In this document: positions 23,660 through 28,889 of the stretch, piece by piece | How positions within the stretch are numbered: position 1 is the stretch's first letter | How the letters are laid out: the number at the start of each line of letters is the position of its first letter | From: CAYFXE01 sp964347035 | Lineage (GTDB): Bacteria > Acidobacteriota > Aminicenantia > Aminicenantales > Aminicenantaceae | Direction of reading: 5' to 3' | DNA: 28,889 nt | Assembly: GCA_964347035.1 (NCBI GenBank) | Contig: CAYFXE010000038.1 | Coordinates: forward strand, 1-28,889 | The notes under the pieces: generated by a model | Seen by the model: only the letters and a program-made list of their open reading frames with translations | Told to the model about the DNA's origin: nothing | The model's database searches: none | Made by a program: the position numbers and the translations under genes

Positions 23660-23888
23660 ATGTACTCGTTCAGATACATTAGTGACGCCTTGGAAAGTTG
23701 ATTAAGTGCAGAGATAGCGGATTTATTAACACTTCTGAAGATTGTACATCAGAAGAATACATTTGGATCTTTCAGGCCAGAATGCTTATCTCAAGATGAT
23801 TTCAACTTCTCAGATGAAGAGAGCATGGATTGTTAGAACATTAAGAGAATAAGGGGAAAATGTGTCACTAATGTATTGAACGAGTACA
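23660..23888. mobile_element. MITE-like element with 25-bp terminal inverted repeats
   Basis: The left end (23661-23686) and right end (23864-23888) are inverted copies identical except for one extra base. Both ends begin TGTACTCGTTCA read inward, with the TGT...ACA border common to insertion sequences. They enclose 177 bp without an open transposase frame. The pentamer ATCAA occurs on both sides (23655-23659 and 23889-23893), a possible target-site duplication. It is probably a miniature element or an internally deleted insertion sequence. Confidence 0.6.
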
Positions 23889-24009
23889 ATCAATTGATTA
23901 TCTACAGTAGCTGTGCTATAAACAATCGAGAAAACCAGCCGGTATTCTTACGCAAAGAGGCAACTATTCATCGTGATTAAAGACAACATTCTTGTCTTAT
24001 TAACCACTT

Positions 24010-26664
24010 TTGATTAAAGTGTCTAAAATGATAATGTTGCTAACGCAGATGAAAAAGCTCTTAACGCCTAAATCCCAAAAAAGAAAACGGAAGGCACTAG
24101 ATCTTTGGGTCATTCAACCTATAATATGGACATGCATTGTCCTCATTTCCCTTTCTCTATGTTTGTCTGACCTTTCTGCCTCAGAAGCCGAATCACTCAA
24201 AAAGACTAAAACTGTGGCTGCTGGCGAGCGATACAAAGCCTCTGGATTCCATGAGCTTCTCCTAGGAAAAGATTACCGAGACCTCTGGACCGCTGCCATT
24301 CAGGTTGAGGTGCTAGATCTTAGAAACTTTGCCGGCGGTCTCCGCCCGGTGATGCGGATCGGAGGCAAGCAGACGTTAGGCTTGGCAATGAAGGGAGCGG
24401 ATGGCCGGGATTACACATTCCGGGGCATCGATAAGGATCCGACTCAGTTTCTACCACCCAGTTTTATGGGGACCTTGGCTGCAAGAGTGATCCAGGATCA
24501 GACGGCTGCGGCTCATCCAGCAGCTGAGCTCATCGTGTCGCCTCTTGCCAAAGCCGTGGGCCTTCTACACGTTGAACCCAAACTCGGCGTCTTACCAGAC
24601 GATCCAGCCTTAGGAGAATTCCGGAACACATTCGGTGGTGCCCTCGGTACGCTCCATGAGTTCCCCAGTGTCCCCATTGGGATGGAGATAGGGAGTTTCG
24701 GTGCCACAGAGATCCTCGATTCTATGGGTATGTGGAAACGACTATTGGCTGGACCTGAAAATCGGATCGATTCTAGGGAGTATCTCAGAGCGCGTCTTGT
24801 CGACATTTTGATCAGCGACTGGGACCGTCATCGCTTCCAATGGCGTTGGGCCAAGATTCCAGGTAAACTCCGTTGGCAGCCGATTCCCGAAGATCGAGAC
24901 CAGGCCTTTGCTAGTTACGAAGGCCTTTTACTCTCTTGGGTCCGCTTCCGCTTCCCTCAACTCGTCAAGCTCACCGACTCCATCCCCGGAATGGAGGGTC
25001 TGACTTGGAATGGCTGGGAAATCGATCGCTGGGTGCTGCCCGATCTGGAATGGCCGGTCTGGATAGAAATTGCCACATCGGTCTGGAATCGGGTGACCGA
25101 TTCCGTGATCGACACAGCAGTCAGCCGCATGCCCAAGGAGTATTACGATTTGAGCGGGTCAAAGCTCGCCTTAATACTCAAGAAGCGGCGGAATAAGCTT
25201 CTGGAGGCGGCCGAGCGTTACTACAAACATCTGGCTGCCCAAGTGGATATCCACGGCACAGATCTTAACGAAATTGCTGAGATTAAGCATTTCGATGACG
25301 GTATGGTGGAGGTTCGGCTCGCATTACACAGGAAAGAACAAGCCTCAGGAGAAGCCTACTATAAGCGAAAATTCTCTTCGCAAGAAACAAAGGAAATCCG
25401 CCTCTTCCTCCACGGAGGAGATGATCGCGTTGTATCTACGGGTCGTAGAACAGGCGCCATTAAGATTCGCGTTATCGGAGGCGCTGGACAGGATGTTGTC
25501 GATGACTCGAAGGGAGGTGGAATTCACTTCTTCGACTCTGAAGGCCAAAACAACTTGATTAAGGGCTCTGGCTCGATATATGATCCCCGACCATACAAGC
25601 AGAAGGCGAAGTTTCCGGAGGAACCCTGGGCTAAGGAGCGTGACTGGGGACGACATACAGTTCCTATTCTTTGGTCTAGCTTCAGTTCTGACTTCGGTTT
25701 ATTTTTGGGTGGCGGTATTACAGTAACAAATTATGGCTTCCGAAAATACCCTTATTCCTCGGAACACTTGATCCGGGGAGGTTTTGCCATCGGAGCCATG
25801 TCGATCCGTGTCGATTATGAAGGAGAATTCCGTCGTCTAAATTCTCCTCTCTTCTACACGCTTTCCTCCCGAGTTTCTGGAATCGAATTCCTGCGTTTCT
25901 ACGGCTTCGGGAATGAAACTTCATCAGAGGAAAAGGACGACTTTTATAAAATCAAGCAAGCTCAGATTTCTCTCTTTCCGGCTATCCGATTGGCACTGAC
26001 ATCTTTTATCGAGTTTTTCATCGGACCGGAAGTCAAGTACGCCAACACCAACCTTGATGATGACACCCTTATCGGCCAGACAAACCCCTACGGAGCGGAA
26101 GAATTTGGTCAGGTAGGCATTCGACTGGGCTTCGATTGCGACACACGTAGCCCTAGACTTTTGGCCAGCCCTGGTATTCGTCTGCGTGCAGAAGGTTCAT
26201 ATTATCCTGAAGTCTGGGATGTGGAAAGCCATTTCGGGGCTATTCAGGGCGATGTGACGGCTTATCTGCCTGCGACAACGCGTCTCATCCTCGCCTTGAG
26301 GGCAGGCGGAAAGAAGGTCTTTGGCACATATCCTTTCCATGAGGCCGCCTATATCGGCGGATCCGCGAACGTGCGCGGCTTCCGTCAAGGACGATTCGCT
26401 GGAGATGCATCTCTTTTCGGGAATGCCGAGTTGAGGCTTATCCTCGGGAAGGCCGTCATCCTCATCCCTGGTGAGTACGGAATCTTCGGTCTGACCGATA
26501 TCGGCCGGGTTTACCTGGATGGGGAAACATCGAAAAAATGGCATGCAGCCTACGGAGGAGGATTCTTCTTTTCGGTTCTCGATCTCTCGACCGTCTTCTC
26601 CTTAGCTGTTGCTGTATCTGAAGAGAAAACCTCCGTGTATTTCAAGGCCGGTTTCTCGTTTTGA
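24010..26664 (+). CDS. kinase-like domain fused to an Omp85-type outer-membrane barrel
   Basis: An exported protein of up to 884 residues. The start is uncertain (TTG at 24010, or ATG at 24028, 24034 or 24049, none with a good ribosome-binding site). A basic segment and a hydrophobic helix (about 33-52) form the export signal. Residues about 80-400 contain VSPLAKAVGLLHVEPKL, LISDWDRHRFQWRW (Asp270 to His274) and PIPEDRDQAF (294-300), a pattern like the catalytic and metal-binding loops of HipA/CotH-type kinases. Residues about 465-520 have LFLHGGDDRVVSTG and IRVIGGAGQDVVDDS. The C-terminal third is a beta-barrel with IGGSANVRGFRQGRFAGD and a final SF, as in Omp85/BamA-type surface antigens. 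Similar BamA/TamA-labelled proteins exist in Bacteroidetes, often with a phosphoesterase domain that is absent here. The kinase reading is my inference. Confidence 0.72.
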   Translation: MIKVSKMIMLLTQMKKLLTPKSQKRKRKALDLWVIQPIIWTCIVLISLSLCLSDLSASEAESLKKTKTVAAGERYKASGFHELLLGKDYRDLWTAAIQVEVLDLRNFAGGLRPVMRIGGKQTLGLAMKGADGRDYTFRGIDKDPTQFLPPSFMGTLAARVIQDQTAAAHPAAELIVSPLAKAVGLLHVEPKLGVLPDDPALGEFRNTFGGALGTLHEFPSVPIGMEIGSFGATEILDSMGMWKRLLAGPENRIDSREYLRARLVDILISDWDRHRFQWRWAKIPGKLRWQPIPEDRDQAFASYEGLLLSWVRFRFPQLVKLTDSIPGMEGLTWNGWEIDRWVLPDLEWPVWIEIATSVWNRVTDSVIDTAVSRMPKEYYDLSGSKLALILKKRRNKLLEAAERYYKHLAAQVDIHGTDLNEIAEIKHFDDGMVEVRLALHRKEQASGEAYYKRKFSSQETKEIRLFLHGGDDRVVSTGRRTGAIKIRVIGGAGQDVVDDSKGGGIHFFDSEGQNNLIKGSGSIYDPRPYKQKAKFPEEPWAKERDWGRHTVPILWSSFSSDFGLFLGGGITVTNYGFRKYPYSSEHLIRGGFAIGAMSIRVDYEGEFRRLNSPLFYTLSSRVSGIEFLRFYGFGNETSSEEKDDFYKIKQAQISLFPAIRLALTSFIEFFIGPEVKYANTNLDDDTLIGQTNPYGAEEFGQVGIRLGFDCDTRSPRLLASPGIRLRAEGSYYPEVWDVESHFGAIQGDVTAYLPATTRLILALRAGGKKVFGTYPFHEAAYIGGSANVRGFRQGRFAGDASLFGNAELRLILGKAVILIPGEYGIFGLTDIGRVYLDGETSKKWHAAYGGGFFFSVLDLSTVFSLAVAVSEEKTSVYFKAGFSF

Positions 26665-26675
26665 TGGCATAAACC

Positions 26676-27671
26676 GTGTTTCAGACAGAGATAGTCATAT
26701 TTATCCAATCTTTCGCTTCGGATTTCTGGACTCTCTTTTTCAAATTCTGGACTGAAATCGGTTATCTCTCCTGGATAAGGATTGTGGTTCTCTTTGTCCT
26801 ATTCGGGATAAGCTTTAGAGCTGGATTTATCCTCATGCATACGATCGTCTGGAATGGCCTGATCACTATGTATCTCAAAGATGTTCTCGCCCTCCCTCGT
26901 CCCTGGCATGTGGATTTAGATGTCCAGCTTCTGGGACAGGAAGTTCCCAACCCAACTCTATTCAAGAGCATGGGAGCTAAAAGCTTCTTTGGGGGGATGC
27001 CTCTGGAGGTGATCGAAGTTTTACGAAAAAACCCCTTAGGGTCCTGGGGATTTCCTTCCGGCCACACTAGCAACGCCGTGGCGCTCTGGGGCTCTCTGTA
27101 TCTGTTTTTTAAAAAATCCTGGGTTGGATTGATTGCCATTGCCATGATCATTTTCATCCCTCTCTCCAGGATATACCTCGGACTCCATTTTCTCGCCGAT
27201 ATCTTAGGTGGCTATCTGATCGGCCTGGTGGTAGTCCTTCTATTCTATAAATACGGCTATCAGAGCAACTGGTACCAGACGATCTTCAATAAAAAACTGG
27301 GGCGGATTCCACGGGATGCCAAAACCAGCTTTCTTTTATTTTACCTCCTCGTCCTCCCCTTTCTACTTTTATTGATCCCAGATGTTCACCGCGTAGGCAT
27401 TGCAGTCTTAATAGGAGCGAATATCGGGTATGTGTCCTTATGGATACGCGGAGTTCCGGAAGACACAGGAACGGTCGGACAAAGAGCAGCTCGGACAGTC
27501 ATCGCCCTGGTCATTTATCTGGGGAGCGATCTATTCCTCGAAAAAGTCATCGGACTGGCCATCACAGAAGAGCCGACCCTCATCGAATTCCTCAGAGTTG
27601 TCTTAACCACTTTTCTTCTTCTCTGGGGATCGACGGAAATCAGCATCAAGCTAAAATTATTTAAGCGTTGA
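26676..27671 (+). CDS. membrane PAP2-family phosphatase
   Basis: A 331-residue inner-membrane phosphatase of the PAP2 superfamily (phosphatidic acid or undecaprenyl diphosphate type). The three signature motifs are present: KDVLALPRP, the PSGH motif in WGFPSGHTSNAVALW, and SRIYLGLHFLADILGG. The catalytic domain (about 1-200) has six hydrophobic segments. A further hydrophobic region (about 215-330) adds about four segments that most family members lack. The start is a GTG at 26676, 11 bases after the stop of the outer-membrane gene, with no strong ribosome-binding site, which suggests coupling to that gene. The two may act together on envelope lipids, but the substrate is unknown. Confidence 0.87.
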   Translation: MFQTEIVIFIQSFASDFWTLFFKFWTEIGYLSWIRIVVLFVLFGISFRAGFILMHTIVWNGLITMYLKDVLALPRPWHVDLDVQLLGQEVPNPTLFKSMGAKSFFGGMPLEVIEVLRKNPLGSWGFPSGHTSNAVALWGSLYLFFKKSWVGLIAIAMIIFIPLSRIYLGLHFLADILGGYLIGLVVVLLFYKYGYQSNWYQTIFNKKLGRIPRDAKTSFLLFYLLVLPFLLLLIPDVHRVGIAVLIGANIGYVSLWIRGVPEDTGTVGQRAARTVIALVIYLGSDLFLEKVIGLAITEEPTLIEFLRVVLTTFLLLWGSTEISIKLKLFKR

Positions 27672-27678
27672 ACATTGA

Positions 27679-27795
27679 TAGGGGTCGCATCTCAACATTT
27701 GACATTTTCTAGTTGGATCGTATTTGACATGTGATCGTAGGAATCTAGATGTGTGTTATTTTACATAAATGTCAAATGTTGAGATGCGACCCCTA
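27679..27795. mobile_element. 117-bp miniature element with perfect 29-bp inverted ends
   Basis: The arms at 27679-27707 and 27767-27795 are perfect reverse complements. They begin TAGGGGTCGCATCTCAACAT and enclose 59 bp without coding potential. The outer TA on each side may be the target duplication typical of Tc1/mariner/IS630-type transposition. Located 8 bases after the PAP2 gene, its transcript would fold into a long hairpin and may also end or insulate transcription. Confidence 0.65.
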
Positions 27796-27871
27796 ATTTA
27801 CCTGTATTCGCAACGGTTTTGGATTAAAAGTCGTATTACTCAATGAAGAGGAGGACAGAAGCACTTAAAAT

Positions 27872-27923
27872 AACTAAATTTTTAGTTGACAAACTAAAGA
27901 ATTAGTTTTATATTAGGAGTACC
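27872..27923 (+). promoter_or_regulatory. promoter and dyad operator of the BlaI-type repressor gene
   Basis: TTGACA (27886-27891), a 17-bp spacer and TATATT (27909-27914) form a near-consensus promoter. Two dyads overlap it: AACTAAA-TT-TTTAGTT (27872-27887) ends on the -35, and AAACTAA-AGAA-TTAGTTT (27891-27908) fills the spacer. Such sites fit autorepression by a winged-helix dimer. AGGAG (27915-27919) lies only 4 bases before the ATG. Confidence 0.72.
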
Positions 27924-28310
27924 ATGAAACGATTAACAAAAGCCGAAGAAGAAATCATGCAGATATTATGGGACCTGGAAAAAGGATTCGTGAAGGATAT
28001 CATGCAAGAGCTTCCCGAGCCGAAGCCAGCCTATAATACTGTATCAACCATCATCAGGATCCTGGAAAAGAAAGGATTTGTCTCCCACCGGGCTTTCGGT
28101 AACGCCCACGAATACTACCCGATCGTCAACAAAGCAGATTACACGAAAGCCTATGTCAAGAGCATCATGAAGGATTACTTCAGCGATTCCTTCAAGGAAA
28201 TGGTCTCTTTCTTTACCAAGGATGAACACATCACCATCGAGGAATTGGAAGCTATCAGAAAATTGCTCAGCGAAGAAATCCAAAAGCAAAAGGGGGAGGA
28301 CGATGAATGA
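27924..28310 (+). CDS. blaI: BlaI/MecI-family transcriptional repressor
   Basis: A 128-residue winged-helix repressor. The N-terminal half shows LTKAEEEIMQILWDLEKGFV, then PAYNTVSTIIRILEKKGFV (recognition helix) and the wing with AHEYYPIV. The helical C-terminal half is the dimerisation and cleavage region (residues about 70-128). The next gene overlaps its end by 8 bases and encodes the M56-type membrane protease that inactivates such repressors. Palindromic sites overlapping its promoter suggest that it represses its own operon. Despite the name, members outside the beta-lactam system control various membrane-stress genes, and no beta-lactamase is seen here. Confidence 0.9.
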   Translation: MKRLTKAEEEIMQILWDLEKGFVKDIMQELPEPKPAYNTVSTIIRILEKKGFVSHRAFGNAHEYYPIVNKADYTKAYVKSIMKDYFSDSFKEMVSFFTKDEHITIEELEAIRKLLSEEIQKQKGEDDE

Positions 28311-28889
28311 ACTACAAGTCTATATTCTTGAATCTGGGGTTTGTCTGGCATTATTCTATTCTATCTACTGGCTTTTTCTGAAAAGAGAAACCTTTTTTGC
28401 CGTCAACCGGCTGTTCCTGATTCTCTCTCTTCCCCTCTCGTTTATGATTCCTCTTCTCAATATTCCTTCGCCTTTTGTCAAAATATACCCTGTTACAAAC
28501 ACATATCCTTTAACAGAATCTGTGGGAACATCGACGGCTTCTGTGGGATTTGTGGATATCGCCTGGTTCGTCTTCCTGGCCGGCGCTGGATTCTTTCTTG
28601 TCCGGTTTCTCTTCCAACTCATCCAATTATTCCTGCTCATCCGAAAACATGGCTACTATAAACTCAACGGAGCCAAAATCGTCCTCATCGATAATGACTC
28701 TGCGCCCTTTTCCTTCATCAACTTCATCTTCATCAATAAATCCGATATCTCCGAAAATGATCTCCAAAGAATCCTAGAACACGAATTAATTCATATAAAA
28801 CAATACCATACTTTCGATTTAATACTTTTGGAACTGGTGACCATTGTGCAATGGTTTAATCCTTTTGTATGGCCGTACAAAAAATCACT
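28303..28889 (+). CDS. BlaR1/MecR1-type M56 peptidase, truncated by window end
   Basis: The first 195 codons of a membrane zinc protease that signals to the BlaI-type repressor. It begins MNELQVYILESGVCLALFYS, then has hydrophobic helices (WLFLKRE, FLILSLPLSFMIPLL, IAWFVFLAGAGFFLVRFLF) and the conserved APFSFINFIFIN. The zinc motif HELIH (HExxH) lies in RILEHELIHIKQYHTFD, followed by QWFNPFVW. The ATG at 28303 overlaps the end of the repressor gene by 8 bases and follows GGGGGAGG. Whether it carries a C-terminal penicillin-sensor, TonB-like or other domain lies beyond the window. Confidence 0.9.
   Translation, partial: MNELQVYILESGVCLALFYSIYWLFLKRETFFAVNRLFLILSLPLSFMIPLLNIPSPFVKIYPVTNTYPLTESVGTSTASVGFVDIAWFVFLAGAGFFLVRFLFQLIQLFLLIRKHGYYKLNGAKIVLIDNDSAPFSFINFIFINKSDISENDLQRILEHELIHIKQYHTFDLILLELVTIVQWFNPFVWPYKKS

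Larger units (their letters stand above)
23450..24009. other. 560-base divergent intergenic region
   Basis: It separates the leftward kinase-hydrogenase locus from the rightward outer-membrane gene. It contains the sigma-70-like promoter at 23477-23505 and the inverted-repeat element at 23660-23888, and at its end a small dyad (CACTTT at 24005-24010 and AAAGTG at 24016-24021) overlapping the start of the next gene. No convincing gene is seen in any frame. Confidence 0.6.

Noticed and set aside
23687..23863. Possible transposase remnant inside the 25-bp inverted repeats (a frame with MKRAWIVRTLRE)
   Set aside because: Only about a dozen codons before a stop and no recognisable transposase motif.
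1..28889. CRISPR arrays, tRNA or rRNA genes, riboswitches
   Set aside because: No regularly spaced repeats, cloverleaf-like stretches or conserved rRNA segments were seen on reading either strand. A covariance-model scan would be needed to exclude small RNAs.

Overview
The window looks like a scaffold from an uncultivated, Gram-negative (diderm), anaerobic bacterium. Four runs of N break it (6743-6752, 14309-14388, 16173-16182, 20467-20476), as is usual for a metagenome or single-cell assembly. Outer-membrane barrels (an O/P-type porin and an Omp85-like barrel), a secreted tricorn-type protease, an NAD(P)-linked group 3b-type [NiFe] hydrogenase, NtrC-type sigma-54 activators and a BlaI/M56 pair fit a lineage such as Aminicenantes/Acidobacteriota or the former Deltaproteobacteria. 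That placement is a guess; there is no rRNA or tRNA here to anchor it.

Layout. (1) 80-4484, plus strand: an extended SDR epimerase/dehydratase and a secreted tricorn-like protease. (2) 4559-6625, minus strand: a glutamate dehydrogenase with an extra four-cysteine N-terminal segment, read from a sigma-54-type promoter, followed by an orphan GAF-like sensor protein. (3) 6753-6878, plus strand: a gene tail cut off by an assembly gap. (4) 6960-12393, minus strand: DUF2061-type membrane protein, TauE/SafE exporter, O/P porin, GAF histidine kinase and NtrC-type regulator, probably one transcription unit with a good sigma-70 promoter at 12727-12755. (5) 12950-13207: a small ribbon-helix-helix protein. 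(6) 13293-23449, minus strand: the centrepiece, a signalling and hydrogenase locus. (7) 23450-24009: a long intergenic region with a MITE-like inverted-repeat element. (8) 24010-27671, plus strand: a large kinase-like/Omp85 fusion and a PAP2 phosphatase. (9) 27679-27795: a small element with perfect 29-bp inverted ends flanked by TA. (10) 27924-28889: a BlaI repressor and the start of its M56 partner.

The hydrogenase locus is the most interesting part. A Cache-domain histidine kinase and an NtrC-type activator without a DNA-binding domain are read from a sigma-70-like promoter. After them lies a full-consensus sigma-54 promoter (19996-20012), then two receiver-domain proteins, a receiver-kinase hybrid, and the four subunits HydB, HydG, HydD and HydA. 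The kinase/activator pair probably switches on the hydrogenase genes, while the receivers and hybrid kinase inside the operon could give feedback. The large subunit HydA does not stop after its Ni-binding C-terminal motif. It continues in frame into a complete HycI-type maturation protease, so the enzyme seems to carry its own processing peptidase as its C-terminal extension. The small subunit has Asp where a proximal-cluster Cys is expected. HydG as assembled contains a duplicated 21-bp sequence around foreign-looking DNA, which is most likely an assembly chimera.
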